Below, in pieces: positions 1 to 8,896 of a DNA stretch of 19,172 nt. Each line of letters starts with the position of its first letter. The stretch's first letter is position 1. The DNA comes from Natronohydrobacter sp. (lineage in GTDB: Bacteria; Pseudomonadota; Alphaproteobacteria; Rhodobacterales; Rhodobacteraceae), in contig SKGU01000305.1 in the NCBI GenBank assembly GCA_007117255.1, positions 1-19,172 of the forward strand. The letters run 5' to 3'. The translations under genes and the position numbers were made by a program. Below the pieces are notes generated by a model, which was not told the origin of the DNA, did no database searches, and was given only the letters and a program-made list of their open reading frames with translations.

Positions 1-70
1 CGAACTTGAGTTGCCCGAGTTGCCGCCCTCTGAAGAATATAGCGTTGAGTATACCGCAATCCTGCGCTGA
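1..70 (+). CDS. 3' end of a protein, probably with a DUF11-like C-terminus (partial)
   Basis: Only the last 22 codons are in the window, read in the frame that starts at base 2 and ends at the TGA at 68-70. The visible tail ends in SVEYTAILR. Alternating hydrophobic residues in a final beta strand, preceded by a LPPSEEY turn, match the way DUF11-type Ig-like repeats end. The two DUF11-like proteins downstream end in a similar way (IRVTID and IRATIN). The gene lies 32 bp upstream of the next secreted DUF11-like gene on the same strand, so it probably belongs to the same cluster. The family call is inference from a very short tail; the presence of an open frame ending here is directly seen. Confidence 0.5.
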   Translation, partial: ELELPELPPSEEYSVEYTAILR

Positions 71-102
71 TCGCGTTCGCAGTTGCGTTTTTTAGGAGTA
101 AA

Positions 103-1266
103 ATGATGATCCCCCAGTTTTTTAGAACCCTTGCCTTGAGTTCGTCACTCGCCCTTGTGTTCGCAGGCGGAGCTATGGCGCAAGTTGCGGACCCGGCCGA
201 TCAGACCGCACCTGGCGTGCAGGTCACCAACACCATCTCGTTGACGTATAACGGCGCTGACGTTAGCGGGGAGCCTGTAGCTGTCACCCTGCCCGAAGTC
301 TCGGAACACAGCGCGGTTTTCACTGTCGCGCGCAAGATTGACCTTTCCGTGACGGCAGAGGCATCCGACGGTGAAGTGACGGTCATGCCCGGCGCTCAGG
401 CGGTCAGCTTTGACTTCATTGTCAGAAACCTTGGCAATGGCACGCAGGGCTATAACATCAATGTCACCAATACAGACGGTGAACTTCCGGGAGAGACTGA
501 CGGTCTTGGCGACACTTTCGCAGGCCTGACCTATAGCGCCACGACAACCACCGCACCGGGCACATATTATGTGCAGGTTGCGGGTTCGGACTATGATACC
601 ACTGCCAATACCAATGCAGGTGATCTTGCTCCGGGTGAAACCCTGACTGTCACGATCGTAGCGAATATTCCAGATATCGCGACGGATGGACTGGCTGACC
701 TGTTCGCGGTCACAGCGATCTCGCTTGAAGAAGACACGGACACCGTTGTTCAAGAGGTCCGAACCAATGCGCTCGACAGTGAAACGCCGAATGTGGTTTT
801 TGCCGATGCGGCCACGGAGTGGAGCTTTGAAGGTGGGCCTAGTGAGGCTAATGGTGAGCCAAACGGCCAAGATGCCGACAATACAAACCTGCGCGTAACT
901 GCACCCGTTATCACAGCGACCAAGACCGCTGCTGTTGTCGACGAAAACCGCCCGGGTAGCAGTTTTGAGTGTGACACTGGGAGTGGCACGGCTAACTCGG
1001 GTACCCCGCCCGCCGCCGTGCCCGGCGCTTGTGTGGAATACACGATCATCGTGACGAACGACTCGCCGAGTGAAACTGCTGCCACCAATATTGTGATCAA
1101 GGACCCGATCCCCGGCAACACCACATATGCTGGCGTCACTCAAGGTGGTTTCACTTCGGTTACCTTCAATGCAGGCGAGGGCGCCAATGGAACCGTGACC
1201 GCGACCCTTGCGACGCTGGCACATAATGACACGGCTGAATTCCGCATTCGCGTCACTATTGATTAA
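103..1266 (+). CDS. Secreted DUF11-domain surface protein, 387 aa
   Basis: An AGGAG ribosome binding site at 94-98 precedes two adjacent in-frame ATGs at 103 and 106; the second has the better spacing (7 nt), so the true start could be either. Residues 1-26 form a Sec signal peptide ending AMA before Q27. Residues ~35-80 form a beta-rich module (GVQVTNTISLTYN ... FTVARK) that recurs at the start of the next protein. Residues ~80-260 are beta-rich, Thr/Asp-rich and low in Lys, as expected for tandem Ig-like domains. Residues ~265-387 look like a DUF11 (TIGR01451-type) domain with a Cys pair (FEC ... PGAC), then EYTIIVTNDSP and a terminal strand IRVTID. There is no membrane anchor, LPXTG or barrel, so it is probably periplasmic, exported or attached to a partner. 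The biological role is unknown. Confidence 0.85.
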   Translation: MMIPQFFRTLALSSSLALVFAGGAMAQVADPADQTAPGVQVTNTISLTYNGADVSGEPVAVTLPEVSEHSAVFTVARKIDLSVTAEASDGEVTVMPGAQAVSFDFIVRNLGNGTQGYNINVTNTDGELPGETDGLGDTFAGLTYSATTTTAPGTYYVQVAGSDYDTTANTNAGDLAPGETLTVTIVANIPDIATDGLADLFAVTAISLEEDTDTVVQEVRTNALDSETPNVVFADAATEWSFEGGPSEANGEPNGQDADNTNLRVTAPVITATKTAAVVDENRPGSSFECDTGSGTANSGTPPAAVPGACVEYTIIVTNDSPSETAATNIVIKDPIPGNTTYAGVTQGGFTSVTFNAGEGANGTVTATLATLAHNDTAEFRIRVTID

Positions 1267-1279
1267 TTCGACCAACAGG

Positions 1280-1314
1280 CGCGCGGCATATTTCGCCGCG
1301 CGTCGATATTTTTT
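1280..1314 (+). terminator. GC-rich hairpin plus T-run between two surface genes (terminator or attenuator)
   Basis: A perfect 8-bp inverted repeat pairs 1280-1287 (CGCGCGGC) with 1295-1302, with a 7-nt loop. A run of six T follows at 1309-1314. The T-run begins six bases after the stem, so termination may be partial. It starts 13 bp after the stop of the 387-aa gene and ends 20 bp before the ATG of the 1650-aa gene. It could end the upstream transcript or reduce read-through so that the small secreted protein is made in excess over the large one. Confidence 0.55.
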
Positions 1315-1334
1315 GTCCCCGCCGGCTTTTCATT

Positions 1335-4300
1335 ATGTCCAGATTTCTTTCCCTTGCCTTTGGTCAGATCTGCGCTGCTGCGCTGACTCTGGGCATGGCA
1401 ATGGCTCAGACGCCAATGGGGACAGAAGTGGTCAACATCGCGCATGTCACTTGGCAGGTGGACGGGGTTGATCAGGGCGAGGGTTTGCGGCCAGAGGCCC
1501 GCTTCACGGTTGCGCGACGCCAGTCCCGTGGCGTGCTGACCGCGTGGGAGCTGGACAAGGGCCTGACTGATGGCCCGTTTGCAGAATTCCTGTTTCGTGC
1601 TGGCGACTTTCGGCAGGGCGATTTTGTTGCCCTGCCAGAGCCGGTCGACAGTTCCAGCCTGACAGGCGACCCGGCACCCATTGACCGTAGCGCGCCGCTA
1701 CGTGTCTCTCGTGCTGATCGCATCCGGCCCGGTGTTCCGGTGTTTTTCACATTGGAAGATAGCGGGTTGAATCTGGACCCCACGCGAATTGAAACGGTGA
1801 TGATTACCCTGACCGATGCCGTGACCGGTGACCGTGAAACCCTGCGTTTCTACGAGACTGGTCCTGATACCGGCGTGTTCAGCGCGTGGATCAATACCAA
1901 TAATTCGGCATCTACCAGCGGCGATGGCGCGCTCTCGACACAGGCGTTTTCGGTCATCACGGCGCGATATGAAGAAGTCGGTAATGTCATCAATAATCTC
2001 GAAGTGGCGATTGATGTCGGGCCCATTGACCCGTTCGGACTGGTCTTTGACAGCCAGTCCGGCGCCCCGTTGAGTGGCATAGAAGTGACACTGATCAACA
2101 CTGCTACGGGCCAGCCTGCCGAAGTGTTCGGCGATGATATGGCTGCGCGGTTTCCTGCAACGGTGGTCACCGGCGGACAGGTGACCGACAGCTCTGGCCG
2201 TGTTTATAACTTCCAGCCTGGCGAGTACCGTTTCCCTTTTGTCGCAACGGGGAATTACCGGATTGAAATAACGCAAACCGCTTTGTCCACCCACGCGGCC
2301 TCTAGCCAGCGCGATGATGCCGCGCTGCAAGCGCTGCCCGGTGCGCCCTTTGCGCTGGGCGTTGGTTCAAGGCTAGAGGCTTTCGACGTGGTGCCCGGTC
2401 CGCCCCTGCGCATCGACATTCCGATGGACGCGCTGACCATTGCCCAGATCACGCGCACAGCGTCTCATGCAGAGGCATCTATCGGGGAATTTCTGGAATA
2501 TACTGTCACCGTAACCGTTTCTGAATCAGGAATTTTCACGATCTCCGACAGCTTGCCAACTGGCGTCGCCTTTCTGGCGGGAACCCTGTTGATTGATGGA
2601 CAGCCCGTCACTCCAAGACGCGAAGCCGGTGGGCAAAGGCTGATCTACGATCTGTCCATCCTGCAGGCAGGACAGACCATCACCGTCACTTATGGCGCGC
2701 AGGTTGTGCCGCCTGCCATAGCGGGGCAGAGCCTGCGGTCCTTCAGCCAATTGAGCGCTGCTGGAACGCGCGGAACGCGGGCCGATCATGCGTTGCGGGT
2801 GCGTGACGCGCTTGGTCTGGATCAGGTCGCCATTCTGGGCCAGATCAGCGCGGGCGGTTGTGGCAGCCCAAACCCCGATTATGACCTGTCGGGCATTCGC
2901 GTGCTGCTGGAGAATGGCGAATATGCCATAACCGACAGCGACGGGCGTTTCACCTTTCGCGATATCTATCGCCGTCCGCGTGTGGTGCAGATGGATGTAA
3001 CCACCTTGCCCCCCGGTGCGCGGCCTGTGTCGTGCTATGCCTCGACGCGCAGCGCGGGCAGCGCGATCTCGCAATTCGTAGAATTGCGCCCCGGCATGAT
3101 GGGACGGGTCGAATTCTATCTGGAATTTGAGGAAGACGACGAAAGCGCCTTTGACACCACCGCGCCCGCTGTCGCTGACCCTGCCGAGCAGTCGGCCTTG
3201 CTGCGCTTCGATCAGAACTGGCTTGACCGTCACGGAGCGCGGCATGGCGCTGGCTTTCTGGCCCCCGCAAACGGGCATATGCCCCGGTCCAATGCGATTG
3301 ATGTGGTCTATCTGCGCCCCGCTGGCGCGCGCTCTAAACTGCTGGTGAATGATGAAGCGGTGCCCGGCATCCGCCGCGAGCCTGTGATCCGGTCAACGGA
3401 TGGACGGTGGGAGATGATGCGCTACCGCGCGGTGCGTATCAGCGAGGGGCGCAACACGCTCGCGCTGACTATTTCTGCCAACGACAGGCAAATACTGCGC
3501 CAGCAATCACGCGAAGTGCTATATGGATTGCGCCCTGCGCAACTGGAGTTGATCCGCGCGGCCAGCAGTCTGGAAAGTGATGGACGCAGCCAACCGCAAC
3601 TTACACTGCGCCTGACCGACCGTGCGGGCATCCCCACCCGCCCTGGCACACAGGTTACGGTAATGGTCCAAAGCCCGTTCGGCTTTGCCCCCACCGCCCC
3701 AGTGCGGCGTTCGGCGCCCGCGTCCGAACGCGCGCCGACAAGCAGGATCACTGCCATTGTGCAAGAGGATGGGATTGTCGCGGTCACCCTTGCCCCGGTC
3801 CTCGAAGGAGGCACTGCCCGCATCAGCATTCCTGCAAGCGGGCGCGACCTGACCCTTCGCGTGCCGATTTCCGCTGCCAATCGGCCTTGGGTGTTGGTGG
3901 GGCTGGCCGAAGGCACACTCGCACATAAGCGCGTGCGCGAACACATGCGCCACGATGGCGCGATCGGCAATGCGCTGTCGGGTCGTGTGGCCTTGTTCGC
4001 CGAAGGGATTATCAAGGGCGAATGGTTGCTGACGCTGCGTTATGACAGCGCACAGGACCGCGACAGTTTTTATGGCATCGACCCCGACGCCGATTACATC
4101 GTCTATGGTGACCGCTCGACCCAAGGCAATGCCGCGCAAAGCCGCTTTCCGCTGTATCTGCGGCTGCGCAAGGAGGGCGCTGAATTCCTGATCGGGGATT
4201 TCAACACCAACCTGAATGCGGGCGGGATTTCCATAAACCAGCAGGTCACTGGCGCGCGGGCGGTCTTTGAGGATGAAAGCTGGCGTGTCATGGCCTTTGC

Positions 4301-6287
4301 CGCGCAGACATCGAACCATCTGGTCGAGGATCGCATTGCGCTGAATGGCACAGTCGGCCCCTACCAGCTTAGCCGTTCGGACGTATTTGCGCATTCGCAT
4401 ACGGTGCGACTTGTCACTGTCTCCCGGTCTGATGCGTCTGAAGAACTGGAAAGCCGCACGCTGACCGCTGGTGTGGATTACGTTATCAGCTACAGCACCG
4501 GACAGGTGTTTCTACGTCGCCCTATTCTGGCTTTTACCGCTGATCTGAACCGTCATGTTCTGGTCATTGACTACGAGGCTGATGCGGATTTGCGCAACGC
4601 GATGGTCGCGGGTATCCGCGCCGAGGCAGAGCTTGGCCCCCGCTTGCGCGCCGGGGCAACTGCGGTTCATGCCCGCCGGGTGGAAGGGCGGAACCTGAAC
4701 ATCACGCTGGCAGGGTTCGATGTCAGCTACAAAGCCACGGATGACCTGACGCTCAGCGCGGAAATGCTGTATGCGCGCCGCAATTTTGCAGCCTATACAG
4801 ATACCGGCCTGCGCAGCGAGGTGCGTGCAGAGTTCGAACGCGAGGGCACCCATGTGGCTGCCTATTTGCGCCGTCAGCGCGGCCATGTGGCACTGACCGC
4901 GTCGGATAGCGAAATAGATACGATGATCGGGGGACTTAGCCTGCGTCATCAGCTTTGGGCCGATCCTGACACGCCACAGGAACGCTGGCTGCTGGAGGGT
5001 CGCATAACTGCCGAGAATGACCGCGCCAATGCCAGCCAGAAGCGCGATGGTGAGGTGCTTCTGACCCGCGAGCGTGAATTTAAAACGCAATCGCTGGGCC
5101 TGCGCGGCATCCACGCGAACGCAACCGATGGCCAGACCCGTGACCTGCGGCTGGTCTATCGCGGCACCGGCACATCCCAAGATGGTCGCCTGACGCAGGC
5201 GCTTGGTACCGAAGTCACCCTGACACCAGACGCGGCGCGCGCAGGCGACAAGCTGGACCTGAGCTTTGGCTATGAACTGACCGAGCGCTGGACTGTCTTT
5301 GGCACATTCGAGATTGAAAGCCAGCGCCAGACAGAGATCGACGCCCGCCGCTTTACCTTCGGTGCCGAATTCACGCCAAAGCAGGGGCGAAGTTACCGCA
5401 CCGCGCTGTCATGGGCTGGCAATGACTACAGGCAGGGGCAGGCGCTGTTTCTGGGGGCGGATCACGACTACAGCCTGCAAGATGGGTTAACGGCCTATCT
5501 TGGCGGTGACATTCAATGGGATTTGGGCGCGGCAGGTGTGCCGATGGGCCAATCAATCGGCAACCCATATATCGAGGAAAGCTTCATCGCGCTGCGCGGT
5601 GGGTTGCGCTATGATGCGGAAAGCTGGGGTGCCGGGCTGGACAGTGAATGGCGCCGCACGCGCGGCGACGACACCGCCAATCTGCGCCTGCGCATGGATG
5701 GAGAACTTTCCGAAAACTGGAGCGCGGGGGCAGAGGCTTTTGTTGGCTTCACGCGCAAGACCGGCGCAAGCTGGCGCCACGATCTGAAATTGCTTGCCAG
5801 TGCCGCGCATCGCGCTGGTCCGCGCGACCCGATTACGCTGCTGCAAGGTGAATTTCGTCAGCGCGAACAGGGCGGGATCGAGAGTATGAGCGCGATTGCT
5901 TCGGTCTATCGGTCGCAATACCTGTCCGATAGCGAATTTCTGAACCTGCGCTATGGGGCAAAATACGACCAAGCCAAGCTGCGCACGGGCAGCGTTGACG
6001 ATCTTCTGAACCTTGTCGGCGCGGAATACCGTCGCGACCTGACCGAGACTTTCGATATCGGCCTGCATGGCAGCGCGATGCATGCCGCGCGCACAGGGCG
6101 CATGTCGCACAGCGCGGGGCTGTCGATGGGTTTGACGCCATTCGACAATGGCTGGCTGTCGCTTGGCTATAACTTTACCGGCTTTCACGACCCCGACTTC
6201 TCAACCCTCGGCCATACTGATGCTGGCCCCTTCATCCAGTTCCGCATGAAATTTGATGCCGACAGTCTGTGGGGAATGTTCAAATGA
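1335..6287 (+). CDS. Very large DUF11 / Ig-like protein with predicted C-terminal outer-membrane beta-barrel, 1650 aa
   Basis: Residues 1-24 are a signal peptide ending AMA before Q25. A module like that of the preceding protein follows (GTEVVNIAHVTW ... FTVARR). Residues ~130-225 are a beta domain with TLEDSGLNL and ETGPDTGVFSAWI. Residues ~230-330 and ~497-600 resemble SdrD_B or carboxypeptidase-regulatory-like folds (GVEVTL- and DSDGRFTF-type motifs). Residues ~369-490 are DUF11-like (IGEFLEYTVTVTV). Near 920 lie YIVYGDRSTQGN and IGDFNT, seen in large envelope proteins that join Ig-like repeats to a barrel. From ~1050 to 1650 there are repeated aromatic, amphipathic strands with short polar turns, ending FIQFRMKF ... 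LWGMFK, consistent with an outer-membrane barrel. No clear Shine-Dalgarno sequence precedes this ATG, and the next gene overlaps it as ATGA. It may anchor or export its partners; that role is inference. Confidence 0.8.
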   Translation: MSRFLSLAFGQICAAALTLGMAMAQTPMGTEVVNIAHVTWQVDGVDQGEGLRPEARFTVARRQSRGVLTAWELDKGLTDGPFAEFLFRAGDFRQGDFVALPEPVDSSSLTGDPAPIDRSAPLRVSRADRIRPGVPVFFTLEDSGLNLDPTRIETVMITLTDAVTGDRETLRFYETGPDTGVFSAWINTNNSASTSGDGALSTQAFSVITARYEEVGNVINNLEVAIDVGPIDPFGLVFDSQSGAPLSGIEVTLINTATGQPAEVFGDDMAARFPATVVTGGQVTDSSGRVYNFQPGEYRFPFVATGNYRIEITQTALSTHAASSQRDDAALQALPGAPFALGVGSRLEAFDVVPGPPLRIDIPMDALTIAQITRTASHAEASIGEFLEYTVTVTVSESGIFTISDSLPTGVAFLAGTLLIDGQPVTPRREAGGQRLIYDLSILQAGQTITVTYGAQVVPPAIAGQSLRSFSQLSAAGTRGTRADHALRVRDALGLDQVAILGQISAGGCGSPNPDYDLSGIRVLLENGEYAITDSDGRFTFRDIYRRPRVVQMDVTTLPPGARPVSCYASTRSAGSAISQFVELRPGMMGRVEFYLEFEEDDESAFDTTAPAVADPAEQSALLRFDQNWLDRHGARHGAGFLAPANGHMPRSNAIDVVYLRPAGARSKLLVNDEAVPGIRREPVIRSTDGRWEMMRYRAVRISEGRNTLALTISANDRQILRQQSREVLYGLRPAQLELIRAASSLESDGRSQPQLTLRLTDRAGIPTRPGTQVTVMVQSPFGFAPTAPVRRSAPASERAPTSRITAIVQEDGIVAVTLAPVLEGGTARISIPASGRDLTLRVPISAANRPWVLVGLAEGTLAHKRVREHMRHDGAIGNALSGRVALFAEGIIKGEWLLTLRYDSAQDRDSFYGIDPDADYIVYGDRSTQGNAAQSRFPLYLRLRKEGAEFLIGDFNTNLNAGGISINQQVTGARAVFEDESWRVMAFAAQTSNHLVEDRIALNGTVGPYQLSRSDVFAHSHTVRLVTVSRSDASEELESRTLTAGVDYVISYSTGQVFLRRPILAFTADLNRHVLVIDYEADADLRNAMVAGIRAEAELGPRLRAGATAVHARRVEGRNLNITLAGFDVSYKATDDLTLSAEMLYARRNFAAYTDTGLRSEVRAEFEREGTHVAAYLRRQRGHVALTASDSEIDTMIGGLSLRHQLWADPDTPQERWLLEGRITAENDRANASQKRDGEVLLTREREFKTQSLGLRGIHANATDGQTRDLRLVYRGTGTSQDGRLTQALGTEVTLTPDAARAGDKLDLSFGYELTERWTVFGTFEIESQRQTEIDARRFTFGAEFTPKQGRSYRTALSWAGNDYRQGQALFLGADHDYSLQDGLTAYLGGDIQWDLGAAGVPMGQSIGNPYIEESFIALRGGLRYDAESWGAGLDSEWRRTRGDDTANLRLRMDGELSENWSAGAEAFVGFTRKTGASWRHDLKLLASAAHRAGPRDPITLLQGEFRQREQGGIESMSAIASVYRSQYLSDSEFLNLRYGAKYDQAKLRTGSVDDLLNLVGAEYRRDLTETFDIGLHGSAMHAARTGRMSHSAGLSMGLTPFDNGWLSLGYNFTGFHDPDFSTLGHTDAGPFIQFRMKFDADSLWGMFK

Positions 6288-8896
6288 GGGGTGGCATATG
6301 GCAAGCCCTTGGCGTGGTAGCCAAGGCGTTGATCTTGTCCACTGGCGCAGCAATGGCTGACGAACGCTGCGTCGAGGTGGGAGTCGCAACCGGCGGCGCG
6401 GTCAGCGCTCTTACGGTCGATGGGGAACTTTACTGCGTTCACCAGTTCACGAGCGTCGGTGATGCCGATAGCTTCAATTTGCTGCGTGCACGTGATGCGG
6501 TCGAATATTTGTTCATCGGCGGTGGTGGCGGCGGTGGCTCTGGCGGGGGCGGCGCTGGTGGCTTTTTTGCCGGGAGTTTTTCCAACCCAACTCCTCAAAA
6601 CTACAGTATTAGTGTAGGTAATGGTGGATTACCGCGTAGCGGGGGCACTCGCGGCGACGCTGGTGGGTCAAGTACTGCATTTGGTATCACTGCCGGTGGC
6701 GGCGGTGGTGGGGGCAGTAGCAGCGCTCTGGGTGGTGGTTCCTTAAGCGGCGGCGACGGTATGTCACCCGGTGGCAGCGGAGGCGGTGCCGCAGCCATAT
6801 TGGGATCAGCATCCGGAGGAGCGGGCAGCGCCCCCGGCAACAATGGTGCTGGCAGCCCTTTCTCACTTTTGTTTGCGCAAGGCGGCGGCGGCGGTGGCGC
6901 CGGGGCAAATGCATCTGGAAGGAGTGGCGGTGCGGGACTTCAAAGCGCGATTGCGGGTTTGCAATTTTATGCGGGCGGAGGGCGCGCCTCTGGGGGGAGT
7001 TCTGGTGCCGGGCAAAACAATGCAGGAGGGGGCGGAAACGAATCGCAACAGGGCCAAAATGGGATCGTGATCCTGCGCTACATCGCCAATTTCGCGCCAA
7101 CAGCGAATGCGGGTGGACCTCAGACCGTCACAGCTTTTACCCCCGTCACTCTGGATGGCAGCGGATCAACCGACCCTGAAGATAATATTGAAACCTACGT
7201 TTGGACCCAGCTTTCGGGAACCAACGTTGTCCTGAGCGGGGCTGACACCGAGACTCCCAGCTTCACCGCGCCGCAGCCCACCGGCAGCAGCGAGACGCTG
7301 AGTTTTCGCCTGACTGTCACGGACGCTTTCGGGTTGACCGATAGCTCTGATGTCGAAATCACCGTCACTGCCCTGCCGGGCCAGCTTGCGCTCGGCACTG
7401 GGGGCACAGTGAACGAATTTAACGACCCCGACGGAACGCGCACTTGGCGCGTGCACAGCTTTTCCGGCAGTGGCACGCTGAACCTGCCCGAAGAACCAAC
7501 CGATGTGGAATATCTGATCGTCGGTGGCGGCGGTGGTGGCGGTGCGGCTGCTGGCGGCGGCGGGGGCGCAGGCGGTATGCGAACGGGCATTGCAACCAGT
7601 GTTTCAGGGGAACAGGCGATAACTGTCGGAACCGGGGGTGCGGGCGGTTTCGGGTCGTTTCCAGATAGCCCGCAACAATCGCGCGGGTCAAATGGGGGCA
7701 ATAGCGCCGCTTTTGGTGTGGTCGCCTTGGGTGGCGGCGGTGGTGGCACATATTTTTCCAATACCCCACCGGAAGCCAAAGCTGGGCTTGCGGGCGGGTC
7801 GGGCGGTGGTGCTTCACACGACAACCCCGGCGGCGCTGGTAGTGATGGCCAAGGCAATAATGGTGCGACGGGCGCGATAGGCTGTGGCGCATCATCCGGC
7901 GGCGGCGGTGGTGGCGCGGGTCAGCCCGGGTTTGTCGGCACGTCAAGCCAGGGCGGCAGAGGGGGCGATGGCGCAGCATCGACCATTACCGGAAGCCCCG
8001 TTTTCTATGCGGGCGGTGGCGCGGGTGGTGGCGATGACAGGGACGGAGGGTGCGGTTACTCGGGCAATCCTGGTGTCATTCCGAATGAAGGGGGGCTTGG
8101 CGGTGGGGGCGCTTCAACCTTCACGAATGGCCAACCCGGCACAAACGGTCTTGGCGGTGGTGGTGGTGGCGCGCAGTTGAACACCACTGCCTATACAGGC
8201 GGCAGTGGTGGTAGTGGCATTGTGGTCGTGCGCTATGTCATAAATACTGCACCCATTGCGGATGCCGGTGGGAATGCCAATGCGTTTGCCGGGCAGGAAT
8301 TCACTTTGGACGGCAGCGATTCTGATGATCTTGAAAATAACATCATCAGCTATAGTTGGGCGCAGCTTGAAGGGACACCCGTCCTGCCCGCGGAAACGGA
8401 TACAGCACAGATCAGCTTCACACCCTCTCAGCCCGCAAATGGGGACCCTTCCGAGGCACTGGTATTCGAGCTGACGGTAACCGATGCCTTTGGCCTGACA
8501 TCGACCGATCAGGTCACGATCACCTTGAACGCTGTCGCGGTGTTGTCTGCCAGCAAGGATGTTTCGGTTTTTGCCGAAGTCATTACCGGTTGCGATGATC
8601 CGGAGGCCACGCCCCCTGACGAACCTGCGAATCCCGCAGCCATTCCGGGCGCCTGTATCCAGTATGCAATCACGGTCACAAATGATGGCCCTGTCGCCGC
8701 ATCAGCGATCACCTTGATAGATGAATTGCCCGCCCATCTTTCTTTTCAGGCGGCATATCTGGGCGGGGACTGGGGCGAGGGGACAGTCCTTGCAACACCA
8801 AACTGCCCTGGGTCAGCCTGCGAAATAAGGGTCGAGGGCGGTGTGCTTGATGCAGGTGAAACTGCAACCGTCTTGATCCGTGCGACAATAAACTGA
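6284..8896 (+). CDS. Exported protein with two glycine-rich domains, two PKD/REJ-like domains and a terminal DUF11-like domain, 870 aa
   Basis: I choose the ATG at 6284 over the in-frame GTG at 6269. It forms an ATGA overlap with the upstream stop, has GGGGA at 6271-6275 eight bases before it, and gives a clean signal peptide (residues 1-~25, ending AMA before DE). Residues ~30-265 and ~368-652 are two copies of a glycine-rich domain, each entering through VEYLxxGGGGGGG and leaving through GIVxxRYI/V, which is the pattern of the Gly_rich_2-type domain. Each copy is followed by a PKD/REJ-like domain (~268-364 and ~655-750) with APxADAGG/APTANAGG, LDGSxS and LTVTDAFGLT. Residues ~751-870 are DUF11-like, with a Cys pair (TGCDD ... 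PGAC) matching that of the 387-aa protein, and end IRATIN. The repeated module pair suggests an internal duplication. It is probably surface exposed; the role is unknown. Confidence 0.82.
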   Translation: MRGGIWQALGVVAKALILSTGAAMADERCVEVGVATGGAVSALTVDGELYCVHQFTSVGDADSFNLLRARDAVEYLFIGGGGGGGSGGGGAGGFFAGSFSNPTPQNYSISVGNGGLPRSGGTRGDAGGSSTAFGITAGGGGGGGSSSALGGGSLSGGDGMSPGGSGGGAAAILGSASGGAGSAPGNNGAGSPFSLLFAQGGGGGGAGANASGRSGGAGLQSAIAGLQFYAGGGRASGGSSGAGQNNAGGGGNESQQGQNGIVILRYIANFAPTANAGGPQTVTAFTPVTLDGSGSTDPEDNIETYVWTQLSGTNVVLSGADTETPSFTAPQPTGSSETLSFRLTVTDAFGLTDSSDVEITVTALPGQLALGTGGTVNEFNDPDGTRTWRVHSFSGSGTLNLPEEPTDVEYLIVGGGGGGGAAAGGGGGAGGMRTGIATSVSGEQAITVGTGGAGGFGSFPDSPQQSRGSNGGNSAAFGVVALGGGGGGTYFSNTPPEAKAGLAGGSGGGASHDNPGGAGSDGQGNNGATGAIGCGASSGGGGGGAGQPGFVGTSSQGGRGGDGAASTITGSPVFYAGGGAGGGDDRDGGCGYSGNPGVIPNEGGLGGGGASTFTNGQPGTNGLGGGGGGAQLNTTAYTGGSGGSGIVVVRYVINTAPIADAGGNANAFAGQEFTLDGSDSDDLENNIISYSWAQLEGTPVLPAETDTAQISFTPSQPANGDPSEALVFELTVTDAFGLTSTDQVTITLNAVAVLSASKDVSVFAEVITGCDDPEATPPDEPANPAAIPGACIQYAITVTNDGPVAASAITLIDELPAHLSFQAAYLGGDWGEGTVLATPNCPGSACEIRVEGGVLDAGETATVLIRATIN

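Noticed and set aside
145..1275. Long 376-codon minus-strand open frame opposite the 387-aa secreted gene
   Set aside because: It is Arg/Cys/His-rich with no recognisable domain, and the plus-strand frame has a signal peptide, ribosome binding site and clear family features.
6500..8240. Repeated GGN triplets that might look like a CRISPR or DNA tandem-repeat array
   Set aside because: The repeats are codon-phased glycine codons inside an open frame, irregular in unit length and without spacers of constant size.
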